The position numbers and the translations under genes are program-made. The notes beneath the pieces were generated by a model that saw nothing but the letters and a program-made list of their open reading frames with translations, was not told where the DNA came from and made no database searches. DNA of 64,000 nucleotides, taken from Deltaproteobacteria bacterium (GTDB lineage: Bacteria; Myxococcota_A; UBA796; SXON01). The stretch spans positions 1-64,000 of the forward strand of contig BJHF01000020.1 of assembly GCA_014191855.1 (NCBI GenBank), in the 5' to 3' direction. How positions within the stretch are numbered: position 1 is the stretch's first letter; the number at the start of each line of letters is the position of its first letter. Below are positions 51,708 through 60,153 of this stretch, one piece after another.

Positions 51708-52111
51708 CGTCGCCTCCGTGAGCAACTTCGCTCTACCACGTCACCCGGGGGTCACCGGGTCTGTCTCGGTTGGTCCAACCTCATCCGTCCCGTGCCTGAA
51801 TACGATCGCCGTGCAAGTCGCGGCGCCGTCACGGCGGGAGCCTCGTGGGTGGAGCACCGTCATCGGTGTACGCAGGAGTAAGAACCAAGGTTAGCGCCGG
51901 GTCCTGCCGGCACAGCCCGCCGACGCGCTCGCGTCGAAGACTCCGCTCGGCGCCGACGGCCTGTACCGTCACCCGCCCGTTCACCGCACGGCACAACGGG
52001 CCAGCGGACATCCGGAACCAGAGGGTAGACCCCGAGAATCCCGCGGAGGCTTGCTGCAACGGCTGGGTGAGCCGTCAGGGCGTTGTGTGGCGGAAACAGG
52101 CTCAGACAGCA
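51708..52111. other. 404-bp intergenic region without a gene
   Basis: It lies between the start of the lipoprotein at 51707 and the stop of the WYL regulator at 52112. Short frames here lack protein-like composition. It contains the first copy of the dispersed repeat (51803-51909, probably reaching 51972), a small hairpin GACGC/GCGTC at 51921-51934 and the imperfect dyad around 51741-51760 (CACCCGGGGGTCACCGGGT). I see no tRNA or known riboswitch. Confidence 0.6.
51803..51909. repeat. Dispersed intergenic repeat, copy 1 (about 107 bp)
   Basis: It shares with 59289-59394 a start GATCGCCG, a GCAAG spacer, CGCGGCGCCGT, GGCGGGAG and CTCG, an internal CCAAG, and an end GGGTCCTGCCGG, at nearly the same spacing over 106-107 bp. 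Weaker similarity (CGAAG, GCCTG) seems to continue to about 51972. No coding frame is conserved across the two copies. Confidence 0.65.
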
Positions 52112-53140
52112 TCAATCCGCCGCGTAGCGCTCCCCAAGCCAGGCGCCCAAGCCCGCCAGATCCCGTCGCGCGCTCTCCGGCGTCAGCACCTCCACCCCGG
52201 CCCCCCACGAGGCCACCCACGCGAAGACCTCGACCGCGCCTTCGCAGGTGAACGTCAATTCCAGGCCGCCACCCTCGGTCTCCGTCAACACCTGGGTGGG
52301 GTGCCAGGTGCGTTCGCGGATGAACGGCGCCACCTCGGCGCTGAAGCGCAGCCGCCACGTTTGGGGGGGCCCGCCGCGCGTGACGCCGAACGCGGCGTTC
52401 TCAAACTTCGCCGCGTCGAAGTCCGCCGGAGGTGTGCCCTTCTCAGCGGTTGTCTCCAGCTTGTGGAGCCGGTGGAGGTTGAGCGTGATGATGGAGTCGT
52501 ACTTCGGCACGTGGCAGAGCAGGTACGCCGCGCCGTCGTGGGCGAAAATCTTGAGCGGGAGCACCGTATACTGGCGTGCTTTCGCATCGGCCCGCGCCGC
52601 CCGGTAGCTCACCCGGCACAAGCTCCGCGCGGTGATCGCCTCAACCAACCGCCACAACACGTCCGGCGGCGCATCGCGCCACGCGAACTTCTCCCAGGAG
52701 TGAAAGGCGGCCGCGATGTCCTTGAGCTTCTGGTGATCGGCTTTTCCGAGCGCCTTCTCGATCTTCTCCGCGAGGTCCTCGAGCTGCGCGTACACCGAGC
52801 CCATGGTGCGGGTTGCCCCGCCCTGCTCCATGGCGAGGGTGAGCGCGAGGTAGTGGTTCCGGTCGAGCAACTTGGCGAAGTCCTGAACCGGCGCGCGAAA
52901 GTTGGCGCGACGGCGAACGCGGCCCTCCGCCGACGGGCGCTCGGTGGCGATCGGCATCCCCGCTTCTTCGAGCGCCGCGAGGTCCCGGCGGATGGTGCGA
53001 ACGTGCACGCCGTACCGCTCCGCCAATTCGTAGATGTCCACGCCGCCGAGGCGATCGAGATCGCGCACGATGGAGACGAAGCGGTTGAGCTGACTGTTGC
53101 GACCGCGGTCGCCGGCTTGTGACCCCACGTGTCCGATCAT
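52112..53140 (-). CDS. WYL-domain transcriptional regulator (YafY/PafBC type)
   Basis: A 342-residue regulator. Residues about 18-75 form an HTH of the DeoR/HTH_11 type (VSIVRDLDRLGGVDIYELAERYGV, VRTIRRDLAALEEAG). A helical linker follows, then the WYL domain (about 175-245: LCRVSYRA, TVLPLKIFAHDGAAYLLCHVP, and a Tyr/Leu strand) and a WCX-type C-terminal domain (RLRFSAEVAPFIRE ... LTFTCEGAVEVFAWVASWG). In the family WYL senses a ligand, often single-stranded DNA or nucleotide. It diverges from the tandem-AAA gene with only 37 bp between starts, so it very likely controls that gene and itself. Confidence 0.9.
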   Translation of the reverse strand: MIGHVGSQAGDRGRNSQLNRFVSIVRDLDRLGGVDIYELAERYGVHVRTIRRDLAALEEAGMPIATERPSAEGRVRRRANFRAPVQDFAKLLDRNHYLALTLAMEQGGATRTMGSVYAQLEDLAEKIEKALGKADHQKLKDIAAAFHSWEKFAWRDAPPDVLWRLVEAITARSLCRVSYRAARADAKARQYTVLPLKIFAHDGAAYLLCHVPKYDSIITLNLHRLHKLETTAEKGTPPADFDAAKFENAAFGVTRGGPPQTWRLRFSAEVAPFIRERTWHPTQVLTETEGGGLELTFTCEGAVEVFAWVASWGAGVEVLTPESARRDLAGLGAWLGERYAAD

Positions 53141-53177
53141 GCGCCTAAGGTCCGTCGAACGCAACCCGGAGCCCGCT

Positions 53178-55319
53178 ATGTCTTCTCCTCGCCGTCGCCG
53201 TCGCCGCCAGTCGAATGACCTGCTCGAAGCCCCGAATCCATACGCGGCCGCCGCCTCGGTGTACGCCCACAACTTCTTCGTGGGCACGCCGCTCAAAAAG
53301 GTGGACGTGGCGATCGTGGAGCAGGTGGGAGACGCGCGCCTGATCCTGGACATGGCCCGGTGCGCAGATCCGCGCCTCGCGAGCCTCGAAGTCGTAAGCC
53401 CGCGCCGCCTGCGAACCGCGCTGCGCCGCTACGTCGCCTCGGACGCGGTGGCGCGCACCGCGCCGATCCCGGAAGCCCCGATCGGCGCCAACCTCGCGAT
53501 GATCGCCGCCCTGGTGGGTCTCAGCGAAGTTGAGAATAAAATCCTGAGCTTCTTCATCGTGCTCGATCGCTGCGAGGCGCTCGGGGAGCTGGTGGGCCTG
53601 TTCGGTGCCGTGTCGGTAGCCCAGGCCCACTCCGCGGTGGGCGTCGCGACCGGATGCCCCACGCCCGAGGTGCGCGCCGCCCTCTCCCCGAACGGGCGAC
53701 TGTTGCGGAGCGGGTTGTTGTCTCAACCCGACTACCCGGACGACCTCCGCGAGTGTTTCGTGTGCAAGGATGGCCTCGCGGATCTGCTGTCGTTGCCCGA
53801 CCTCACGGCGGCGACGTTCATCCACACCTTCTTGCCGGAGGTGCGGCCCACGACGATGGGGTTGGAGGACTTTGCGGAGATCAGCGCCGAGGTGGAGCTC
53901 GCCGGCACGATCCTGCGCGCGGCCCTCGCCCAGCGCAAACCTGGGGTGAACGTGCTTTTGTACGGCCCAACCGGCACGGGGAAGACCACCCTGGCCACCG
54001 TGCTGGCCCGCGAGAGCGGCGGGCGGCTGCTGCTCACCGGGGGCGAGGACGACACCGGGGAGCGGTCCATCGCGAGCCAGCGCATCTCGTCGTTGCTGCT
54101 CGGGCAGCGGCTGCTCGGCGGCGGGCGCGACCTGCTGTTGTTCGACGAGATCGAGGATCTCTTCGAGTGGGCGCCGCCTTCGATGTTCGGCGTAGAAGGC
54201 CGCGCAAAGTCGGCGATGTCCAAGCAGTGGTTCAACGCGCTGCTCGAAACGAACCCAGTGCCCACGTTCTGGATCACGAACCGGGTGGAAGGGATCGACG
54301 CTGCGTTTTTGCGGCGCTTCACCTATGCAATCGAGGTGGCATCGCCCGGGCCGCGGCAGCGTGCGCGGGTGCTCGCCCGCCACCTCGGCGAGGCGAACCC
54401 CCTGCCGCCCGAAGATGCCGCGGCGATCGCGCTCCGCTTCGACGCGAGCCCCGGCCAGTTCGCCACCGCCATCGATACGGCGCAGCTCATCGCCGCCGAC
54501 GGGAAGCCCAGTCGCGACAGCATCGAGCGCCTGCTCGCCCCGATCGACAAGCTGGTCAGCGGCCGCGAAGCCCCGCCCCGAGAGGACTTCGACGCTCGCG
54601 TCTTCCGCCTCGATGGGCTCCGCGCCACCGAGGATCTGGCCCGCCTCGGCGACCGGCTGGCCGCGTGGAAAGGGAGCGCTGGCCTCACCGTGCTGCTCCA
54701 CGGCGAGCCTGGCACCGGAAAGAGCGAATTCGGCCGGTATCTCGCCCACCGAATGGGGCGGCCCCTCGTGTACCGGCGCGTCTCCGACTGCATCAGCAAG
54801 TGGGTCGGCGAATCGGAGAAGCTGATCGCGGCGGCGTTCACCGAGGCGGCGCGCGACGGCGCGGTGCTCGTGTTCGACGAAGCGGACAGCTTTTTGAGGA
54901 GCCGGGAGGGCGCCTCGCAAGGCTGGGAGGTCACCCAGGTGAACGAGTTCCTCCAGCAATTGGAGTCCTTCCGCGGCGTCGTCGTTTGCACGACCAACCT
55001 GTTGACGACGCTCGATCCCGCTTCTTTGCGGCGGTTCATCTTCAAGGTGGGCTTCCGCTTCTCGGGCCCCGAAGAGGCGAGGGCGCTGTTCGCGGTGTTG
55101 CTCACGCCGCTGCTCGCCGCGCCAGCCACTCCCGAGGAGGAGCGCCTGTACACCGAGTTCACGGCGCGCACAGACAAGCTGGCGCCGGGCGACTTCGCCG
55201 CGGTCGCGCGGAGGTTTCGCGCACTTGGAGAACGGGTTTCGGTCGCCGAGTGCATCGCGGCGCTCACGGCGGAAGTGGCGCTGAAACGCGCCCGGCCCGC
55301 GGCGGGGTTCTCGCGATGA
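53178..55319 (+). CDS. Tandem AAA+ ATPase (VCP-like, two motors in one chain)
   Basis: A 713-residue cytoplasmic protein. A basic tail (SPRRRRRRQ) and an N-terminal domain of ~230 residues precede the first motor: Walker A GPTGTGKTT (263-271), Walker B LLLFDEIED and a sensor region WITNRVEGID. The second motor has Walker A GEPGTGKS (509-516), the KWVGESEKLI pore segment, Walker B VLVFDEAD (563-570), and CTTNLLTTLDPASLRRF with the Arg fingers. Two complete motors suggest a remodelling or unfolding machine. It starts 37 bp from the divergent WYL regulator and overlaps the next small gene by four bases. Confidence 0.88.
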   Translation: MSSPRRRRRRQSNDLLEAPNPYAAAASVYAHNFFVGTPLKKVDVAIVEQVGDARLILDMARCADPRLASLEVVSPRRLRTALRRYVASDAVARTAPIPEAPIGANLAMIAALVGLSEVENKILSFFIVLDRCEALGELVGLFGAVSVAQAHSAVGVATGCPTPEVRAALSPNGRLLRSGLLSQPDYPDDLRECFVCKDGLADLLSLPDLTAATFIHTFLPEVRPTTMGLEDFAEISAEVELAGTILRAALAQRKPGVNVLLYGPTGTGKTTLATVLARESGGRLLLTGGEDDTGERSIASQRISSLLLGQRLLGGGRDLLLFDEIEDLFEWAPPSMFGVEGRAKSAMSKQWFNALLETNPVPTFWITNRVEGIDAAFLRRFTYAIEVASPGPRQRARVLARHLGEANPLPPEDAAAIALRFDASPGQFATAIDTAQLIAADGKPSRDSIERLLAPIDKLVSGREAPPREDFDARVFRLDGLRATEDLARLGDRLAAWKGSAGLTVLLHGEPGTGKSEFGRYLAHRMGRPLVYRRVSDCISKWVGESEKLIAAAFTEAARDGAVLVFDEADSFLRSREGASQGWEVTQVNEFLQQLESFRGVVVCTTNLLTTLDPASLRRFIFKVGFRFSGPEEARALFAVLLTPLLAAPATPEEERLYTEFTARTDKLAPGDFAAVARRFRALGERVSVAECIAALTAEVALKRARPAAGFSR

Positions 55320-55732
55320 AACCTGAACTTGAAGAGGCGCTGTTCGCGATCCAGCCGGCGTGGTTCGACCGGGAGGACGGCATGCGGAGCTCGATGAACT
55401 TCGGCTTCGCGGTGGGCGACGGGTGGGCGCCGCTCGTGGAGCGCCTGCTGATGGCGGCGAAGGAGCGCGGCTTCACCCGGGAGAACTTCGAGGTGATCCA
55501 GGTGAAGCAGAAGTTCGGAGGGCTGCGCTTCTATGTTCGCGGTGGCGACGAGGCGTTCGGGAATCTCGTCCGGGAGGCCGAGCGGGAGAGCTACACGACG
55601 TGCGAGACGTGTGGCGGGCAACCCGCGTCGCTCGTGCGGCCACGGAATTGGTCCAGGACGCTGTGCGCGGGATGCGCCGCGACGGCGGTCGCGGCGGTGG
55701 CGGCGCAGAAAGCGACCATCAAACCCCGCTGA
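55316..55732 (+). CDS. Small protein with C-terminal zinc-ribbon-like CxxC pair
   Basis: A 138-residue protein whose ATG overlaps the AAA stop (ATGA), so the two are translationally coupled. The N-terminal part carries DGWAPLVERLLMAA and VIQVKQKFGGLRFY, followed by GDEAFGNLVREAERESYTTCETCGGQP and RTLCAGCAA. The two CxxC pairs (CETC, CAGC) look like a zinc ribbon. The KQKFGGLRFY ... CETCG arrangement recurs in a widespread family of short bacterial proteins of unknown function. It may act as an adaptor or substrate for the AAA protein, which is inference from the overlap. Confidence 0.82.
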   Translation: MKPELEEALFAIQPAWFDREDGMRSSMNFGFAVGDGWAPLVERLLMAAKERGFTRENFEVIQVKQKFGGLRFYVRGGDEAFGNLVREAERESYTTCETCGGQPASLVRPRNWSRTLCAGCAATAVAAVAAQKATIKPR

Positions 55733-55821
55733 ACGCCGCACCTGCGGAGATCTCCGTCGCGCCGTTGTCACCTTTGGCGGGGGATGGTCGTAGCGCCCGC
55801 CGCTCCGGCCGCGTTCTGGGG

Positions 55822-55827
55822 TACAAT
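55822..55827 (+). promoter_or_regulatory. TACAAT -10-like hexamer upstream of the 55848 gene
   Basis: TACAAT lies 20 bases before the ATG at 55848, which would leave a short leader. The 115-bp gap shows no other feature I can support. Confidence 0.4.
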
Positions 55828-55847
55828 GGCCGCGCCTCGGAGTCCCC

Positions 55848-58800
55848 ATGCGTCTGCTCCTGCTCGCGACCTTCCCCATCCTCGCCCTCGGCTGCCGCGT
55901 CGAAGGGGGCACCAAGTACATTCCCGATCGCGACGAGGATGGGATCAACGAAGAGTCCGACTGCGACGATGGGGACGCGAACATCGGCGTAGCAGATACC
56001 TATTATTACGATGGGGACCGCGACGGCCACGGGGCGACCGACGGCGCCGACAGCTTCTGCGACAGACCGGAGGGCTACGCCGAAGTCGGCGACGATTGCG
56101 ACGATGCGAACAGCGCGGTTTTTCCCGGGGCCGAGGATGTGTGCGACGGGCAGGACAACGACTGCGACGGCGTAGTCGACAATGGCCTCGAGTCTGCGGC
56201 GTACTACGCGGATCTCGATGGCGACGGCTACGGCTCCGACAGCAGCGTCATCTACGACTGCACGGCCCCCGAAGGGATGGTGGCCGTCGGCGGGGACTGC
56301 GACGATGCGGACAAGGCCTACAACCCTGGCGCGCTGGAAGAAGACTGCGAAGACCCGAACGACTACAATTGCGACGGAAGCGTCGGCTACGACGACGCCG
56401 ACGGGGATGGCTTCGCGGCTTGCACCGAGTGTGACGACAGCGTGGCCGCCGTGAACCCGGACGCCATGGAAGTGTGCAACGGCATCGACGACAACTGCAA
56501 TTCGCTGGTGGACGACGACGACGCCGATCTCGACGTTTCCTCAGGTACAACGGTGTACGCCGACCTCGATGGCGACGGCTACGGCGACCCCGGCAGCCCC
56601 GCTACGATGTGCGAGCCGGGCGCCGGCTGGTCCACGGATGCCACCGATTGCGACGATCTCAACCCCTTCGTGAACCTCGCCGCCACCGAAAAGTGTGATG
56701 GTATCGACAACGATTGCGACGGTGCGATCGACGATGCCGACGGCAGCCTCGACACCGGCACCGCCGACACCTGGTACACCGACGCGGACAGCGACGGGTA
56801 CGGTGACGACGCCACCGCTTCGCTGGCGTGCATCCAGCCGACCGGAAGCGTGGCCATCGCGGGCGACTGCGACGACGCCGACGCCGCCTACAATCCCGCC
56901 GCCACCGAAGCGGATTGCACCGATCCGAACGACTACAATTGCGACGGCTCGACCGGGTACACCGACGCGGACGCCGACGGGTGGGCCGCGTGCGAGGAGT
57001 GCGACGACACCTCCGCTGCGAACTTCCCTGGCGCCACCGAGCTCTGCGACAGCGCCGACAACGATTGCGACGGCACGGTGGACGAAGCCGACGCAGCGGA
57101 CGCGCTCACCTGGTACGACGACGCGGACAGCGATGGCTACGGCGACGCGGCCGGCGTGTCCCTGGCCTGCTCAGCGCCCGCGGGCAGCGTCGCCGACGAC
57201 ACCGACTGTGATGACGCCGATGGCGACGTTCACCCCGGCGCGGTCGAGCTGTGCAACGGAACGGACGACGATTGCGACGGCACGACGGACGAATCGGCCG
57301 TCGACGGCGCGACCTGGTATGCGGACGCCGACCTCGACGGCTACGGAGATGCGTCGTCCACGACCGCCGATTGCTCGGCCCCCGCAGGCTACGTTGCCAA
57401 CGATGACGATTGCGACGACACCGACAGCGCCGTGAGCCCCGCCGCGATGGAGCGCTGCGACTCCATCGACAACGACTGCGACGGCGACATCGACGAAGAT
57501 GCCTCGATCGACGTGCTTACCTGGTACATCGACGCCGATGCCGACACCTACGGCAGCACCGCGACCACCGCGATCGACTGCGACCAGCCCGCCGGGTACG
57601 TGTCGAGCACGACGGACTGCAACGACGCCTCGAACACCGTCCACCCCGGCGCGACCGAAGCCTGCAATTCCATCGACGACGACTGCGATGGCGTCGTGGA
57701 CGACGGCGCGACCGGCACCGCATCCTGGTACGCAGATGCAGACAGCGACGGGTACGGCGACACAGCCACGACCACGGTCTCGTGCAGCGCGCCCGCTGGC
57801 TACGTGAGCAACGACGACGATTGCGACGACACGAACGCGCGGGTGAGCCCGGGTGACGCCGAGATCTGCAACAGTGTGGACGACGACTGCGACGGCTCCA
57901 CGGACGAAGGGGTGACGACGACCTACTATCGGGATCAGGACGGCGACACGTACGGTGTCGCGACCATGACCACAGAGGACTGCACCCGACCCGCCGGCTA
58001 CGCGATCAATGACGACGATTGCAACGACTACGACTCTTCGGCCTACCCGGGCAGCACCGAGGTGCACGACAGCGTAGACAACGATTGCGACGGCTCCGTC
58101 GACGAGGGCTGGTGGGTCGGGACCGGTGCGGACGGTGCGCTCAGCCTCTCCGCTGGCACCACCACCACGGTCGCCTCAGGCCTGCCGGTCACGGCGATCA
58201 GCACCGACAACTTCACCGTGGACGGCACCCCAACCGTCGCGGCGGGCGACGAAGTGCTGGTCATCAACATGCACGGCGGCGACACCACATACGTGCACGT
58301 CGGCGTCTACGAGTTCTACACGGTCGACTCGGTTTCGGGGAGCGTCGTAACGATGACGGACAACCCGTCGGTCACCTTCGGGCAGTCGTCGAACAGCGAC
58401 CTTACGGGGCAGTCGATTCAGATGGTCCGGGTGCCCCAGTACACGGACGTCACGTTGGCCGCGAGCGCCATCCTCACCGCCGACGCATGGGATGGTGAAA
58501 CGGGCGGCGTGATCGCGTTCCGCGCCACGGGGACCGTGTCCCTGGCGAGCGGCGCAGCCATCGTGGCCGACGAGCTCGGCTATTGGGGCGGGGAAACGGG
58601 CACGATCTACAACAACGACGGCTTCCAGGGCGAGTCCTACGCCGGCGAAGGGGATGGAAACCTCGGCTCGGGCACCGGCGTGTACGGCAACTGGGCCGCC
58701 GGGTACTACCTCAACAATTACGGTGGCGGCGGCGCGATGATCACCGGCGGCGGCGGCGAGTATGCGGGCGGCGCCACGGCGGGCGACAGTTGGACCGGCG

Positions 58801-59282
58801 GGAGCTACCCCGAGGCGTACGCCGGGGACACCTACGGCGACACCGATCTCACCACGATGTTCGCCGGTTCTGGCGGCGCGGGCGTGTGGTACGGCGCGTC
58901 GAGCCCCGGCTCCGGCGGCAACGGCGCGGGACTCATCTTCATGGGCGTGCAGGACCTCACGGTCACCAGCGCGAGCTCGATCTCGGCGATCGGCGGCACC
59001 ACCGCGGCCTGGGCCACCGGCACCTGGACGTACGGCGCGGGCGGCGGGGCGGGCGGCACCGTTTGGATCATGGCCGACACCATGACGGTACCCGCGGGCG
59101 GGATCGCCGCGACGGGCGGCTTCGGGGAGAGCACCCACACTCGCGACGGTGGGGATGGCGGCGAAGGCCGCATCCGCGTCGATACCAACGAGATCAACGG
59201 GTACATGATCACGGCGAGCGCGGCGACCACGGCGGCGAACAGCGCCTGCGACCCGAACCCGGGCTACTTCGACGCGCCGTAA
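55848..59282 (+). CDS. Giant MopE-repeat lipoprotein with Gly-rich C-terminal region
   Basis: A 1144-residue secreted protein. The signal MRLLLLATFPILALGC has the lipobox Cys at residue 16. About eleven MopE-like units follow (to about residue 760), with DNDCDG or DDDCDG cores and acidic loops; two units have the variant DYNCDGS. After a linker, residues about 780-1144 are Gly/Ala/Ser/Thr-rich (GGVIAFRATGTVSLASGAAIVADELG; GGGGAMITGGGG; GAGGGAGGTVWIMAD), a pattern of surface beta-helix or glycine-rich adhesins. The gene is very GC-rich and repetitive, so recombination between units is plausible. It shares the repeat family with two other large lipoproteins in this window. Confidence 0.87.
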   Translation: MRLLLLATFPILALGCRVEGGTKYIPDRDEDGINEESDCDDGDANIGVADTYYYDGDRDGHGATDGADSFCDRPEGYAEVGDDCDDANSAVFPGAEDVCDGQDNDCDGVVDNGLESAAYYADLDGDGYGSDSSVIYDCTAPEGMVAVGGDCDDADKAYNPGALEEDCEDPNDYNCDGSVGYDDADGDGFAACTECDDSVAAVNPDAMEVCNGIDDNCNSLVDDDDADLDVSSGTTVYADLDGDGYGDPGSPATMCEPGAGWSTDATDCDDLNPFVNLAATEKCDGIDNDCDGAIDDADGSLDTGTADTWYTDADSDGYGDDATASLACIQPTGSVAIAGDCDDADAAYNPAATEADCTDPNDYNCDGSTGYTDADADGWAACEECDDTSAANFPGATELCDSADNDCDGTVDEADAADALTWYDDADSDGYGDAAGVSLACSAPAGSVADDTDCDDADGDVHPGAVELCNGTDDDCDGTTDESAVDGATWYADADLDGYGDASSTTADCSAPAGYVANDDDCDDTDSAVSPAAMERCDSIDNDCDGDIDEDASIDVLTWYIDADADTYGSTATTAIDCDQPAGYVSSTTDCNDASNTVHPGATEACNSIDDDCDGVVDDGATGTASWYADADSDGYGDTATTTVSCSAPAGYVSNDDDCDDTNARVSPGDAEICNSVDDDCDGSTDEGVTTTYYRDQDGDTYGVATMTTEDCTRPAGYAINDDDCNDYDSSAYPGSTEVHDSVDNDCDGSVDEGWWVGTGADGALSLSAGTTTTVASGLPVTAISTDNFTVDGTPTVAAGDEVLVINMHGGDTTYVHVGVYEFYTVDSVSGSVVTMTDNPSVTFGQSSNSDLTGQSIQMVRVPQYTDVTLAASAILTADAWDGETGGVIAFRATGTVSLASGAAIVADELGYWGGETGTIYNNDGFQGESYAGEGDGNLGSGTGVYGNWAAGYYLNNYGGGGAMITGGGGEYAGGATAGDSWTGGSYPEAYAGDTYGDTDLTTMFAGSGGAGVWYGASSPGSGGNGAGLIFMGVQDLTVTSASSISAIGGTTAAWATGTWTYGAGGGAGGTVWIMADTMTVPAGGIAATGGFGESTHTRDGGDGGEGRIRVDTNEINGYMITASAATTAANSACDPNPGYFDAP

Positions 59283-59288
59283 GCTCTA

Positions 59289-59394
59289 GATCGCCGCGCA
59301 AGACGCGGCGCCGTTGGGGCGGGAGGCTCGGGGTGGTCACGAAAGCGGACCCGGGGGCACGGGAGAGGCCAAGAGTGATGCTGGGTCCTGCCGG
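59289..59394. repeat. Dispersed intergenic repeat, copy 2 (about 106 bp)
   Basis: Same element as 51803-51909, in the same orientation, starting 6 bp after the stop of the Gly-rich protein. The similarity seems to extend weakly to about 59462, next to the stop of the response regulator. Confidence 0.65.
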
Positions 59395-59428
59395 GGCGGT
59401 GCGCCGGAGGCGAGTGGACCCGAAGCCC

Positions 59429-59443
59429 CGCGCCAAAGGCGCG
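59429..59443. terminator. Small perfect hairpin between the Gly-rich gene and the response regulator
   Basis: CGCGCC, AAA, GGCGCG form a 6-bp stem. The hairpin lies in the 181-bp gap between two convergent stops. No T tract, so termination is only suggested by position. Confidence 0.3.
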
Positions 59444-59463
59444 TAGCCTGAAGCCCGTACCCC

Positions 59464-60153
59464 CTACGGCACGAAGCGGTAACCGACTCCGCGCAGCGTC
59501 AGGAAGTGAACGGGCTCGTTCACATCCTCCTCGAAGAACTTCCGCAATCGCATCACGTAGTTGTCTACCGTGCGCTCGGTGGGGGAGCGGTCCATCCCCC
59601 AGGCCATCTCCAGGATGTCCGCCCGGCCGAGCACCTCGCCGGGGTGGGCGGCGAACAGCTCCAAAAGCGCAGCTTCGGTTTCGGTGAGCACGATCTTCGC
59701 CGCCCCGAGGCGCGAGGCCTCCCGCGTGTCGAAGTTCACGTGCCACGGCCCCACGCGCACCTCACGGCGCGTCGCGACACGCGGCGCGACCTCCGATCGC
59801 CGCGTCAACGCCTTCACCCTGGCCACCAGCTCCGGCATCGCGAAGGGCTTTGTCAGGTAGTCGTCGGCCCCCGCGTCGAGCCCCGCCACCCGCGCGGGCA
59901 CCTCCCCGCGCGCCGTCAACATCAGGATGGGCACCCGGCTCCCGCCGCCGCGCAGCCGCCGCGCCACCTCCAGGCCGTCAATCCCGGGCAGCATGACGTC
60001 GAGCACCACGAGATCGATCTCGCCCTCTGCCGCAACCAACGCCGCTTCCCCGTCCTCCACGTGGATCACCACGAAGCCGGCGTGCTCCAGGTTCAGGCGA
60101 ACCATGTCCGCCACCAACCGCTCATCTTCTACGACCAGAACGCGCAGGCTCAA
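59464..60153 (-). CDS. OmpR-family response regulator
   Basis: A 229-residue two-component regulator. The receiver domain (1-120) has VVEDE, the phosphoacceptor Asp in LVVLDVMLPGIDG, Thr in MLTARG, and KPF. The C-terminal winged helix (about 130-229) contains EAALLELFAAHPGEVLGRADIL and TVDNYVMRLRKFFEE, then FLTLRGVGYRFVP, as in OmpR/PhoB. Its start overlaps the stop of the upstream histidine kinase gene by four bases, so the pair is co-translated. The target genes are not evident. Confidence 0.93.
   Translation of the reverse strand: MSLRVLVVEDERLVADMVRLNLEHAGFVVIHVEDGEAALVAAEGEIDLVVLDVMLPGIDGLEVARRLRGGGSRVPILMLTARGEVPARVAGLDAGADDYLTKPFAMPELVARVKALTRRSEVAPRVATRREVRVGPWHVNFDTREASRLGAAKIVLTETEAALLELFAAHPGEVLGRADILEMAWGMDRSPTERTVDNYVMRLRKFFEEDVNEPVHFLTLRGVGYRFVP

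Noticed and set aside
51708-52111. tRNA or known riboswitch in the 404-bp gap
   Set aside because: No cloverleaf with a recognisable T-arm, and no conserved riboswitch core that I can see; only a diverged repeat and a small hairpin.
53145-54959. 604-codon minus-strand frame opposite the tandem-AAA gene
   Set aside because: No domain; the plus strand has two complete AAA motors.
48286-59282. Regular DNA repeats in the MopE-type genes as a CRISPR array or satellite
   Set aside because: The repeats are protein-coding with a period of roughly 65-75 codons, diverged at DNA level, with no short identical repeats, unique spacers or cas genes.
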